NCBI RefSeq assembly: GCF_027789125.1
Contig: NZ_JAQFVF010000027.1
Coordinates: 248,001 to 312,000, forward strand
DNA from: Paenibacillus aestuarii
GTDB lineage: Bacteria; Bacillota; Bacilli; Paenibacillales; NBRC-103111
Direction of reading: 5' to 3'
DNA length: 64,000 bases
The position numbers and the translations under genes were made by a program. Positions 51,437-59,888 of this stretch are shown here, piece by piece; within the stretch, counting starts at the first letter, position 1; each line of letters begins with the position of its first letter. The notes below the pieces were generated by a model that made no database searches, was not told where the DNA came from, and worked only from the letters and a program-made list of their open reading frames with translations.

Positions 51437-51465
51437 TTGACGACCATGTCATTTTATTGTAATAT
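51437..51465 (+). promoter_or_regulatory. Sigma-A promoter of the sugar ABC operon leader
   Basis: TTGACG and TAATAT are separated by 17 nt, start predicted near 51472. The first gene begins at 51710, so the leader would be about 240 nt. Confidence 0.75.
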
Positions 51466-51524
51466 TTAATCACACAAGTGAAATAAAACAATTTAATATG
51501 TCAGTTTTAATAACATGTTACCGC

Positions 51525-51577
51525 AAGGGCATTAGTTATTGAAGAGCGCTTTATATCTTCTATAACTATGCCCTTTT
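51525..51577 (+). terminator. Intrinsic terminator in the ABC operon leader (attenuator-like)
   Basis: AAGGGCA pairs with TGCCCTT and TAGTTAT with ATAACTA, with inner GAAG/CTTC, closed by six T. It lies between the predicted start (51472) and the first gene (51710), so it would stop most transcripts unless overcome. The rest of 51578-51709 shows only an AAAGGGAG site and no known riboswitch signature. Confidence 0.8.
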
Positions 51578-51709
51578 TTATTTTCCCATTGATCCTGCTT
51601 GAAAGGGGTTGGTCGCACGCGGATTTGATCGACATGGCTTAAGCTTAGTAACCCTAGAAAGAGAAAAGGTTCCACCAGAATTTATTAAAAAAAGGGAGAA
51701 GATGGACAC

Positions 51710-53083
51710 ATGAATATGAAAAAATGGTCTACAATGGGCTTGGCTGCATCGATGGTTCTCGTAGCTGCCGGCTGCGGCAAAACAGCTGCGCCAGCATCTG
51801 AAACTACTAAACCGGCTGCTTCGACAGCGCCTACAGCTGCGGCTACGGCTGCTGCTTCTGCGGCTCCTACCGCTGCTGCTGCAAAAAAATTAACGGGTGA
51901 TTTCGAAATTCAATACTTTGTCGGCGGTTACGGCGACAAATGGTGGAAAAAAGTTATTGCTGACTTCCAGGCAGCAAACCCAGATTTGAAAATTAAAGAA
52001 AGTGCGGGACCAAAAATCAACGAACAAATGAAACCCCGTTGGATCGCTGGTAACCCACCTGATTTCGTATATATCGATGGTCCTGAGCTGTTCGACCGTC
52101 AAATGGTTACAGACGGCTTGCTTGAAGATTTGACTGAATGGTACAAAGATGCGAAAAACGTCGACGGTGACAAAATCTCCGATTTGCTCGCTCAACAGCC
52201 GCCGCAATATGATGGCAAAATCTATAACATTCCTTTCGTCTTGAACTCATGGGGTATCTTCTACGATAAAGCCCTGTTCAAAGACAAAGGCTGGGCGGAG
52301 CCGAAAGATTTTGAAGACTTCATGAAACAGAGCGAAGCGATCAAAGCTGCCGGCATTAATCCATTTATCCATACTGGTAAATACCCTTACTACATCAACG
52401 GCGCGTTCCTGTTCCCAGCGATCGTGTCGGCGAACAATAACGATTACAAGCTGCTGCAAGATATGGCAAACAATAACCCGGAAGCTTGGAAGAACCCGGC
52501 TATTCTGAAAGGCTTGGACAAAATCGTGCAAATGCGCGACAAGGGATTCATTGATAAAGCATCCGTACAAATCAACCACACGGATTCCCAATCCTTGTTC
52601 CTGCAGCATAAAGACGCCTTCATCCCGAACGGACTGTGGCTGCCGAACGAAATGGCGAAAGACGTTCCACAAGGCTTCGATTTCGGCTTCATTCCATCCA
52701 TTACGCAAGATAAAGGCGGCAAAGTGGTAGCTAACACATCTACAGCAACATTCGCTATCGCGAAAAAAGCGAAGAACAAAGATGCAGCGAAAGCGTTTAT
52801 GCAATTCGTATTTGCTAAAGCGCAAGCTGGTCAATGGGCTGAGCTGAGCGGTGCGCCTTCCAACATCAAAGGTGACATCAGCTCTTCCAAAGCGCCTAAC
52901 TTCGTTAAGGATGCTGCGAAATACCTGTCCTCCAGCGACACAGTAGTCGTTCCAACGGTTTCCTTCGCTGCAGACGTGGATAAAGCGATGCAAGATGCTA
53001 CCGTCGCGCTCACGATCGGCACGATTACACCGCAAGAGTGGGTTAAACGTGTATCTGACGTTGTAGCTAAGCAGAAGAAGTAA
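51710..53083 (+). CDS. ABC sugar transporter substrate-binding lipoprotein
   Basis: 457 residues. A lipoprotein signal ends in VAAGC (Cys22), then an Ala/Thr/Pro linker (~25-63) and a family-1 extracellular solute-binding domain (FEIQYFVGGYGDKWWKKVIADF, then GNPPDFVYIDGPELFDRQM). Aromatics in the cleft region (WGIFYDKALF, YYINGAFLFPA) fit a sugar or oligosaccharide ligand, in line with a NagE-type PTS downstream. GGGAG lies ~11 nt before the ATG. Two permease genes follow; no ATPase, so a shared MsmX-type ATPase is expected. Confidence 0.9.
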   Translation: MNMKKWSTMGLAASMVLVAAGCGKTAAPASETTKPAASTAPTAAATAAASAAPTAAAAKKLTGDFEIQYFVGGYGDKWWKKVIADFQAANPDLKIKESAGPKINEQMKPRWIAGNPPDFVYIDGPELFDRQMVTDGLLEDLTEWYKDAKNVDGDKISDLLAQQPPQYDGKIYNIPFVLNSWGIFYDKALFKDKGWAEPKDFEDFMKQSEAIKAAGINPFIHTGKYPYYINGAFLFPAIVSANNNDYKLLQDMANNNPEAWKNPAILKGLDKIVQMRDKGFIDKASVQINHTDSQSLFLQHKDAFIPNGLWLPNEMAKDVPQGFDFGFIPSITQDKGGKVVANTSTATFAIAKKAKNKDAAKAFMQFVFAKAQAGQWAELSGAPSNIKGDISSSKAPNFVKDAAKYLSSSDTVVVPTVSFAADVDKAMQDATVALTIGTITPQEWVKRVSDVVAKQKK

Positions 53084-53099
53084 ATCTTAGAGAGACAGC

Positions 53100-53140
53100 G
53101 CGGAGGATAAGTGAGGCTGCCCGCCTTACTTGTTCTCCGC
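53100..53140 (+). other. Intercistronic stem-loop between binding protein and permease genes
   Basis: GCGGAG and CTCCGC bracket AAGTGAGGC/GCCTTACTT around a short loop. There is no T-run, so it is not a normal terminator. Such stems at this place protect or separate the 5' mRNA and raise expression of the binding protein over the permeases. Confidence 0.65.
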
Positions 53141-53169
53141 AATTTTACTGATAGGACGGTGAAGAGAGA

Positions 53170-54075
53170 ATGAAGACTAGCTCAAAAAAGTTGAGCAGAA
53201 ACCTGTTCATTGCTTCGTTCATCATTCCGACATTTTTGTTCTTCTGCTTGTTTACAGTATACCCTGTCATACAGGCACTCCAAAAATCGTTGTATGATTG
53301 GTCGGGGATGTCAGAAAACAGTAAGTTTATCGGTTTTGACAACTTTAAAGACATGTTCAATGACCCTATTATTTGGACAGCCATTGGCAATGATTATTTT
53401 CTCGTTGTCGGCAAAGTCATTGGGATCATGCTGTTGGCGACATTTTTCGCCGTAGCGTTAACCCGGTTTAGATTACGCAGCGCCGGATTTTTTCGAGCGA
53501 TTTTCTTTATCCCGAATGTCATCTCCGTCGTCGTTATCGGCGTGCTTTGGAACTTCATTTATAACCCGCAAATCGGCTTTCTGAACGCGTTCTTAGCGCT
53601 CTTCACGGGAAGTAAAGTAGACATTACTTGGCTGGGCTTTCCCAAACATACGATTTGGATGCTTTTGCCGCCTACCATTTGGGCAGGTATCGGTTTTTAT
53701 ATGATCCTGATGATTGCCGCAATCGTGAATATTCCTGCTTCTTATTATGAAGCAGCTAATATAGACGGAGCGGGTCAATGGTCGCAATTCCGCAACATCA
53801 CCATGCCGCTCATCTGGGAGCAAATTAAAGTTTCAATTATTAATATCGTTATCACGACATTGAACGGATCGTTCGTTATTGTGCAGTTGATGACCAATGG
53901 CGGGCAGCCCGACAATACCACGCATGTTATGGGATCTTATCTGTATCGGATGGCCTTTCAACAGTATCACTTCGGCTACGGAGCCGCCATCGGCGTGGCG
54001 ATCCTGATCATTTCCCTGATTACGACGCTTATTCTGCAGCGGATCATGCGTCAGGAAACGATCGAAATGCATTAA
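53170..54075 (+). CDS. ABC sugar transporter permease (MalF/UgpA type)
   Basis: 301 residues with six helices. The coupling EAA loop is YYEAANIDGAGQWSQFRNITM (about 195-215), and the end YGAAIGVAILIISLITTLILQ is typical of carbohydrate permease subunit 1. It forms the membrane channel with the next subunit. The ATG has GGTGAAGAGAG directly upstream. It is separated from the binding-protein gene by a stable stem-loop. Confidence 0.92.
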   Translation: MKTSSKKLSRNLFIASFIIPTFLFFCLFTVYPVIQALQKSLYDWSGMSENSKFIGFDNFKDMFNDPIIWTAIGNDYFLVVGKVIGIMLLATFFAVALTRFRLRSAGFFRAIFFIPNVISVVVIGVLWNFIYNPQIGFLNAFLALFTGSKVDITWLGFPKHTIWMLLPPTIWAGIGFYMILMIAAIVNIPASYYEAANIDGAGQWSQFRNITMPLIWEQIKVSIINIVITTLNGSFVIVQLMTNGGQPDNTTHVMGSYLYRMAFQQYHFGYGAAIGVAILIISLITTLILQRIMRQETIEMH

Positions 54076-54115
54076 TGCCGTCAACGAACAGGATACGGGG
54101 AAGGAGACCATACAT

Positions 54116-54955
54116 ATGGCGATTAAAAATCCGTTAGCCAAGCTCATCATCTGGGTCGTACTTCTGATATGGGGTATTGCCGTTATTTATCCGCTCTTGT
54201 GGACACTGCTCGACGCTTTGAAAAATAATGAGCAGTTTTTCCTGAATATGCCATGGGCGCTGCCGAAGTTTCCGCTACTGTGGTCAAACTTTAGCTATGT
54301 CTGGACCAAGTACAATTTTAGCACCTACTTTTTAAATTCCATTGTCGTGACGGTCGGCAGTACGCTCTTAGGGATGATTTTGTCTGCGATGACGGCCTAC
54401 ATTCTCGCCAGATACGAGTTCAAAGGCAGCAATGTGCTGTTCACCATCTACGTCGCTTCGATGATGATTCCGTTCGCGCTCGCCTTAATCCCATTATTTT
54501 TCTTGCTGAACGATCTGCAACTGGTGAACACGTGGCTGGGCTTGATTCTCGTCTATGCGGCGCTGAACCTGCCATTCGGGATCTTCCTCCTGGTCGGCTT
54601 CTATAAGTCTCTGCCAAAAGAAATCGAAGAGGCGGCGATCATCGACGGCACCTCGCATTACGGAACGTTTTTTCGGGTGATGCTGCCTTTATCGCAGCCG
54701 GGGCTGATCACAGTGATGATCACAAATATGCTGAATAACTGGAATGAGTACTTTCTCGGGGTCGTTCTCACGAATGAACCTACCAAATACACGCTGCCGA
54801 TCGGACTTGCGGTGATGCAAGCGGAGATGCAGTATCGCGTCGAGTGGGGACCACTGTTCGCGGGACTGCTCATCACGACGCTGCCTACGCTGGTGATCTA
54901 CATTGTTTTCCAGCGGCAGATTGCGAGCGGTATTACAGCAGGGGCTGTAAAATAA
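54116..54955 (+). CDS. ABC sugar transporter permease (MalG/UgpE type)
   Basis: 279 residues with six helices. The EAA loop is IEEAAIIDGTSHYGTFFRVML (~168-188) and the tail ends in FQRQIASGITAGAVK, as in carbohydrate permease subunit 2. AAGGAG lies 8 nt before the ATG. A strong terminator ends the operon. The importer needs an ATPase from elsewhere. Confidence 0.92.
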   Translation: MAIKNPLAKLIIWVVLLIWGIAVIYPLLWTLLDALKNNEQFFLNMPWALPKFPLLWSNFSYVWTKYNFSTYFLNSIVVTVGSTLLGMILSAMTAYILARYEFKGSNVLFTIYVASMMIPFALALIPLFFLLNDLQLVNTWLGLILVYAALNLPFGIFLLVGFYKSLPKEIEEAAIIDGTSHYGTFFRVMLPLSQPGLITVMITNMLNNWNEYFLGVVLTNEPTKYTLPIGLAVMQAEMQYRVEWGPLFAGLLITTLPTLVIYIVFQRQIASGITAGAVK

Positions 54956-54973
54956 GCTTGTTTTTCGAGAAAA

Positions 54974-55020
54974 AACACCTTATCCTAGAGGATTTTATCC
55001 TTTCGGGAAGGTGTTCTTTC
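54974..55020 (+). terminator. Terminator after the sugar ABC operon
   Basis: AACACCTT and AAGGTGTT form the outer stem with inner ATCC/GGAT pairs, ending in TTTCT. A TATAAT for the next gene lies at 55024-55029. Confidence 0.8.
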
Positions 55021-55091
55021 TACTATAATTGGTGATAAACAGAGGCAAACAAGATTCGGCCAAACTTGTGAGCATAACTAGGTGAACTTAG

Positions 55092-56543
55092 ATGAAATTA
55101 ATGTATATTCTGCAGAAAATCGGACGTTCCTTAATGATTCCTATCGCGGTGCTGCCGGCAGCATCAATCCTTTTGCGCATTGGTAAAATGAAATTCGACG
55201 ACCCGCTGCTCATCCAGTTAGCGCAGATTTTTGAATCTGGCGGCAGCGCGATTTTTGATCACTTGCCGTTGATCTTCGCAGTCGGCATCGCCATCGGACT
55301 GACCTCGGGCGACGGCATTGCCGCACTCGCGGCGACGGTCGGATATCTGGTCTTCGACAACGTCCTGAAGCATTTCCAGGCAGGGACGGATGCGGCGGAC
55401 CAGCTGGATATGGGGGTGCTCGGCGGGATGCTGGTCGGCATGCTGTCCGCCACATTTTTCGAGCGGTTCCAACATGTGCAGCTGCCGAAATCGCTAGGTT
55501 TTTTTGGCGGCAAGCGATTTGTTCCCTTGATTACAGCCTTGGCAATGGTGCTGCTTGGCGCTGTTATGGGGTTGATCTGGCCCCCTGTGCAGAAGGGGAT
55601 CAGCTCGATCGGTCTGTGGATCGTGGAGAATGGCAATGCCGGCGTATTCATCTACGGATTTATGAACCGGCTGCTCATTCCTACCGGACTTCATCATATC
55701 ATTAATAATATCGCGTGGTTCCAGATCGGCGATTACGTCACACCAACTGGCAAAGTATTCCATGGGGATATTTCGAGATTTTTTGCCGGAGATCCGGATG
55801 CGGGGATGTTTACGACAGGATTTTATCCGGTATTCATGTTCGGCTTGCCGGCTGCAGCGTTTGCAATGATCCGTGGTGCTTCCCTAGCGAATCGGCCCAT
55901 TTTTGTACCACTGATGCTCAGTGCCAGCTTGACCAGCTTTCTGACAGGGATTACGGAGCCTATTGAATTTGCCTTTATGTTCGTGGCCCCGGGGCTTTAT
56001 GTCATTCACGCCTTCCTCACTGGGATTTCTATGATAATAATGGAAATTTTGCATGTGAAGATGGGGTTTGGCTTCTCGGCGGGCTTCATCGATTTCGTAC
56101 TTAATTGGAATATATCCACCAAACCATTATGGGTGATAGTTGTTGGTTTCGGCTATTTCTTCCTATATTACTTTACATTTCGCGCCTATTTGCACTTCTT
56201 CCCAATGAAGCTTCCCGGCCGTGAAGAGGCGCAGGATCAGGAACAGGCGGAAGAGCGGGTCCCCACCGAAGATACCAAGGAACTGCGGATCTTGAATATT
56301 CTCCAGCAAATCGGCGGACCTTCGAATATTATCTCTGTTGATGCATGCATTACACGGCTTCGGCTGCTGGTCAAAGAGGATCAGCAAATCATCGATAACG
56401 AGCTGAAGCAGCTCGGCGCCATCGGCGTGATCAGGCTGGGCAAAGGCAACGTCCATATTGTCTTCGGAACGGAATCCGAACAAATTCGCGAAAGCATACG
56501 GCCATTGCTTCAGGCTTACAAACAGAAATCAGGACAGGCCTAA
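55092..56543 (+). CDS. PTS transporter EIICB, N-acetylglucosamine (NagE) type
   Basis: 483 residues. The EIIC domain (1-~375) starts LQKIGRSLMIPIAVLPAASI and contains GLHHIINNIAWFQIGDY, GDISRFFAGDPDAGMFTTG and TGITEPIEFAFMF, which fit the GlcNAc group better than the glucose group. The EIIB domain (~400-475) has the phosphorylated Cys in SVDACITRLRL (~419). No EIIA domain is fused, so it relies on one in trans. AGGTG lies 7 nt upstream of the ATG. The antiterminator gene follows after 17 nt. Confidence 0.9.
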   Translation: MKLMYILQKIGRSLMIPIAVLPAASILLRIGKMKFDDPLLIQLAQIFESGGSAIFDHLPLIFAVGIAIGLTSGDGIAALAATVGYLVFDNVLKHFQAGTDAADQLDMGVLGGMLVGMLSATFFERFQHVQLPKSLGFFGGKRFVPLITALAMVLLGAVMGLIWPPVQKGISSIGLWIVENGNAGVFIYGFMNRLLIPTGLHHIINNIAWFQIGDYVTPTGKVFHGDISRFFAGDPDAGMFTTGFYPVFMFGLPAAAFAMIRGASLANRPIFVPLMLSASLTSFLTGITEPIEFAFMFVAPGLYVIHAFLTGISMIIMEILHVKMGFGFSAGFIDFVLNWNISTKPLWVIVVGFGYFFLYYFTFRAYLHFFPMKLPGREEAQDQEQAEERVPTEDTKELRILNILQQIGGPSNIISVDACITRLRLLVKEDQQIIDNELKQLGAIGVIRLGKGNVHIVFGTESEQIRESIRPLLQAYKQKSGQA

Positions 56544-56560
56544 GATCTCGGAGGTGTCTT

Positions 56561-57394
56561 ATGATTGTACGGACTATTGTGCATGTGCTATCGCATAATG
56601 TAGTGATGGCGCATCTCTCAACAGGTAAAAATTCTATCGCTTTCGGCAAAGGCATCGGCTTCAAAAAAACGCCAGGCATGGCTATCGCCGAGATTGATGT
56701 CACACAGGAATTTTTACTGCATACGTCCGAGGTGCTTAAAAATTACGAGCAAATCTTAAATGCAGTTGATGTGAAAATTATCGGCATCACCGAGGAAGTT
56801 ATCGCCTATGCGCAAAGCATGCTGGAAGGCGCCTTCTCCGAGACGATTCACGCATCGCTGGTCGATCATATTAATTTTGCGGTGGAAAGGCAAAAGCGCG
56901 GCATTTTCATCACGAACCCATTCGCCTATGAAATTCAGTACATGTATCCGGAGGAGTACAAAGTTGCCAAGAAGTCGGTTGATTTCCTCAACGAGCATCT
57001 GGACGTGAAGCTTCCCGAAGACGAAGTCGCTTATCTGGCGATGCACTTCAACGGTGCGAGAAAGAAAGAGCAAGCCTCCGACTCCTTGGCTGTCGTCAGG
57101 GTCGTGTCGCAGACGATTGAAGCGGCGAAGGAACTTGGCTTTAACTTTGATGATTCCTTTTCAACACTGCGCTTCATCAGTCATTTGAAGGGGTTAATCG
57201 AACGGGTGAAGCACAAGAAGACGCTGCAAAACACGCTGCTTGCCAAAATCAAAGAGGAGTACGGAGACACCTACGTCAAAGCGAAAGTTCTTTCGCTGCT
57301 GCTGACCGATTCGCTGCAAATGGAAGTGCCTGATGATGAAGCTGGATACTTGACGATGCATCTGGAGCGTTTGCTGCAGCGATCGGAAGCCTAA
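56561..57394 (+). CDS. BglG/LicT family PRD antiterminator (GlcT-like)
   Basis: 277 residues. The N-terminal RNA-binding CAT domain (1-~58) has IVHVLSHNVVMAH, GKGIGFKKTPG; PRD1 (~65-170) and PRD2 (~175-277) follow with conserved His in VEDEVAYLAMHFNGAR-like and EAGYLTMHLERL. Such proteins bind a RAT hairpin and prevent termination; PTS phosphorylation controls them. No RAT was found upstream of the PTS gene, so its target may lie elsewhere. GGAGGTG before the ATG; a terminator follows. Confidence 0.9.
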   Translation: MIVRTIVHVLSHNVVMAHLSTGKNSIAFGKGIGFKKTPGMAIAEIDVTQEFLLHTSEVLKNYEQILNAVDVKIIGITEEVIAYAQSMLEGAFSETIHASLVDHINFAVERQKRGIFITNPFAYEIQYMYPEEYKVAKKSVDFLNEHLDVKLPEDEVAYLAMHFNGARKKEQASDSLAVVRVVSQTIEAAKELGFNFDDSFSTLRFISHLKGLIERVKHKKTLQNTLLAKIKEEYGDTYVKAKVLSLLLTDSLQMEVPDDEAGYLTMHLERLLQRSEA

Positions 57395-57413
57395 TAGCTC
57401 ATATTCTTTTCTC

Positions 57414-57447
57414 AATCCCTTGCGGCCTTATGGATGCGGGGATTTTT
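57414..57447 (+). terminator. Terminator after the antiterminator gene
   Basis: AATCCC and GGGGATT enclose a short inner stem (GC/GC, GGCC/GGAT) and are followed by five T. Confidence 0.7.
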
Positions 57448-57534
57448 CATTTGAAGTTGGCTGCTGCGATTGCATAATTAGACATTGTCAGCTAAACTGT
57501 CTGTTAGAGTCTTTAGAGAACGGAGTGCATGGAC

Positions 57535-58632
57535 ATGCTGTATAAGAAGTTAGCAAAACCCGTCTTGTTCAAGATGGACCCAGAGAAAGCGCATCATCTT
57601 ACGATTGACGGACTGAGCACAGTAGGTGCTGTTCCCGGAGGGAAGCAGCTCCTGAAATCGATGTATGGCGTTCCCTATTCGCCGATGATGGCGCAGCAAT
57701 TATGGGAAATCGAATTCACGAATCCAATCGGACTTGCTGCCGGTTTAGATAAGAACGCCAAGGCGGTACCAGGATTTTCGCAGCTGGGATTTGGTTTTAT
57801 GGAAGTCGGCACGATTACGCCGAAGCCGCAAGCCGGCAATGAGCAGCCGCGTTTGTTCCGCTTACCGGTGGACGAGGCGCTGATCAACCGCATGGGCTTC
57901 AACAATGTCGGTGTGGCCGAAATGGCCCGCAATCTGCAGAAGAGCGGCAAGCGGGACATTCCTGTGGCCATCAACATCGGGAAAAATAAAGTGACGCCGA
58001 ATGAGCAGGCGGAAGAGGATTATCGCGCATGTATTCAAGCTTTGTATACTTATGGGGACTTCTTCGTGGTGAATATCAGCTCACCAAATACGCCGGATTT
58101 GCGTAATTTACAGCATGGGAATGATTTGTGCAGATTACTGGATGCGGTAATGGATGAGATGCAGATTCAAATGGAAAAGCATCGCCATCCGGGTAAACCA
58201 GTCCTGGTGAAGATCGCACCGGATCTGACGGATGAAGAGCTGGAAATGACAGCCAGAACGATCAAGGAAAGCGGCGTATCGGGCATCATTGCCACGAATA
58301 CGACGTTAAGTCGTGCTGGCCTTCGTCATCCGAATAAAGATCAAGCAGGCGGCCTTAGCGGCAAGCCGTTAACGAAGCGGTCGACAGAAGTAATTCGTCG
58401 CATTTATCAACTGACGGAAGGAAAGCTGCCGATCATCGGATCGGGCGGGATCTTCACCGCGCAGGATGCTTACGATAAAATCAGGGCCGGCGCGAGTCTG
58501 GTTGAGGTGTACTCGGCGCTCATCTACGAAGGGCCTGAGCTTCTCCGTCGTTTGAATGAAGGGCTTCAACAATTACTTAAGCGGGATGGCTTTACACATA
58601 TTTCCCAGGCAATCGGCGCAGATCAGAAGTGA
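57535..58632 (+). CDS. pyrD: Dihydroorotate dehydrogenase, quinone type (class 2)
   Basis: 365 residues. Class 2 features are the N-terminal helix region (1-~40) and the catalytic Ser in NISSPNTPDLRNLQ (~180) where class 1 has Cys. FMN-binding segments are GLAAGLDKNAKAV, IGKNK and IGSGGIF. It oxidises dihydroorotate to orotate at the membrane with quinone. It lies outside a pyr operon, unlike the usual class 1B pyrD. ATG at 57535 with CGGAG 9 nt upstream; an ATG at 57529 is too close. The alarmone synthetase gene follows after 26 nt. Confidence 0.94.
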   Translation: MLYKKLAKPVLFKMDPEKAHHLTIDGLSTVGAVPGGKQLLKSMYGVPYSPMMAQQLWEIEFTNPIGLAAGLDKNAKAVPGFSQLGFGFMEVGTITPKPQAGNEQPRLFRLPVDEALINRMGFNNVGVAEMARNLQKSGKRDIPVAINIGKNKVTPNEQAEEDYRACIQALYTYGDFFVVNISSPNTPDLRNLQHGNDLCRLLDAVMDEMQIQMEKHRHPGKPVLVKIAPDLTDEELEMTARTIKESGVSGIIATNTTLSRAGLRHPNKDQAGGLSGKPLTKRSTEVIRRIYQLTEGKLPIIGSGGIFTAQDAYDKIRAGASLVEVYSALIYEGPELLRRLNEGLQQLLKRDGFTHISQAIGADQK

Positions 58633-58658
58633 CTTCATTTGGAATGGAGGACAAATAG

Positions 58659-59462
58659 ATGGATGGACGAGACTGGAAAAAGTTTCTTCTGCCTTATGAG
58701 CAAGCAGTGGAAGAATTGAAAGTGAAATTTAAGACGCTTCGCGGCGAACTCAAAGCGAGGGACGAATATTCCCCCATTGAATTTGTTACGGGACGTGTGA
58801 AGAAGATTTCCAGCGTGTTGGATAAAGCCAAGCGGCTTAACGTTCCGATGGATCAGCTGGAATCGGGCATTGAGGATATCGCCGGCATTCGCATCATGTG
58901 CCAATTCGAGGAAGATATTGTGCGACTGGCTGAATCGGTCCGAGCTAGACAAGATATGAGCATTGTCTATGAGAAAGATTATATTACGAATAAAAAGCCA
59001 AGCGGCTACCGCAGCTTTCATATTATTATTGAATATCCGGTGCAAACGGCCTTGGGCATGAAGCGCATTTTAGCTGAAATTCAAATCCGTACGCTGGCCA
59101 TGAATTTTTGGGCGACGATTGAGCATTCCTTAAATTATAAATATAAAGAGAAACTGCCTGAGGACGTGCGGATACGGCTTAGCAGGGCTGCAGAAGCTGC
59201 GTACATCCTCGATCAGGAAATGTCGAATATTCGCGGGGAGATTGTCGAAGCGCAAAAAATGTTCGAGGATAACTCGAATCTGGTGAATCGGGTGTTGAAC
59301 AGCATACAAGGACTTTACTTCTATCATCGTGTCCGGGAAGCGGCCCAGTTCCAACTGCGTTTTAATGAAATCTGGGAAGCTGAAGACACCTGGGCTCTAA
59401 CTGAGCTGTTGAATGAAATTGAGACGGCGATTTCCAGAGCGAAAAAAGGAGACCAGCCCTAA
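58659..59462 (+). CDS. Small alarmone synthetase (RelQ/RelP type (p)ppGpp synthetase)
   Basis: 267 residues. The synthetase core has GIEDIAGIRIMCQFEED (G-loop and metal region), NKKPSGYRSFHIII (~112-124) and AEIQIRTLAMNFWATIEHSLNYK (~138-160). There is no hydrolase domain, so it is a SAS enzyme making ppGpp and related alarmones from GTP or GDP. At 267 residues it is longer than B. subtilis RelQ (~211) and carries a C-terminal helical extension. TGGAGG precedes the ATG. Confidence 0.92.
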   Translation: MDGRDWKKFLLPYEQAVEELKVKFKTLRGELKARDEYSPIEFVTGRVKKISSVLDKAKRLNVPMDQLESGIEDIAGIRIMCQFEEDIVRLAESVRARQDMSIVYEKDYITNKKPSGYRSFHIIIEYPVQTALGMKRILAEIQIRTLAMNFWATIEHSLNYKYKEKLPEDVRIRLSRAAEAAYILDQEMSNIRGEIVEAQKMFEDNSNLVNRVLNSIQGLYFYHRVREAAQFQLRFNEIWEAEDTWALTELLNEIETAISRAKKGDQP

Positions 59463-59465
59463 GCT

Positions 59466-59888
59466 ATGAATACTTATGACCGCTTGTACGTGGCATATTT
59501 GTATTATTTCAATGAAATGCGAGATTATTTTGAGTGTCATGAAGTGATGGAGGAGCTTTGGCTGGAGGAAGGCCGAAGCCCGCTATATCAAGGTCTGCTG
59601 CAGGTTGCAGTAGGCCTTTATCATCATGCGAATGGAAACGTAAGCGGTTCCATAAAATTATTTAGTGCGGGATTGGATAAATTGTCCAATTACCCTGCAG
59701 ATGCGCTTGGCATCGATCTCGCCCAACTGCGTGACGACAGTGCCAAATATTTGCTGCAGCTGCATGGCATCCAGCAGGAGATGTTTGCCCCTTATGATTT
59801 GGATATCCGCATACTCGATCCCGATCTGCAGACGCTCGTGGACGAAATGAAACTGAATCCGCCGGAGGGTGATCACGACCATGATTGA
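59466..59888 (+). CDS. DUF309 domain-containing protein
   Basis: 140 residues, soluble, helical. The motif YFECHEVMEELWLEEGR (22-38) defines DUF309, a predicted metal-binding or hydrolase-like fold of unknown role, followed by GLLQVAVGLYHHANGN. The C-terminus is His/Asp-rich. It starts 3 nt after the alarmone synthetase stop with GGAG somewhat distant (14 nt), so translation is probably coupled. It overlaps the ABC ATPase gene by 8 nt. Confidence 0.85.
   Translation: MNTYDRLYVAYLYYFNEMRDYFECHEVMEELWLEEGRSPLYQGLLQVAVGLYHHANGNVSGSIKLFSAGLDKLSNYPADALGIDLAQLRDDSAKYLLQLHGIQQEMFAPYDLDIRILDPDLQTLVDEMKLNPPEGDHDHD

Noticed and set aside
52247..53035. 262-codon frame opposite the sugar-binding protein gene
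   Set aside because: Shadow of an intact binding-protein gene with a lipobox and operon context.
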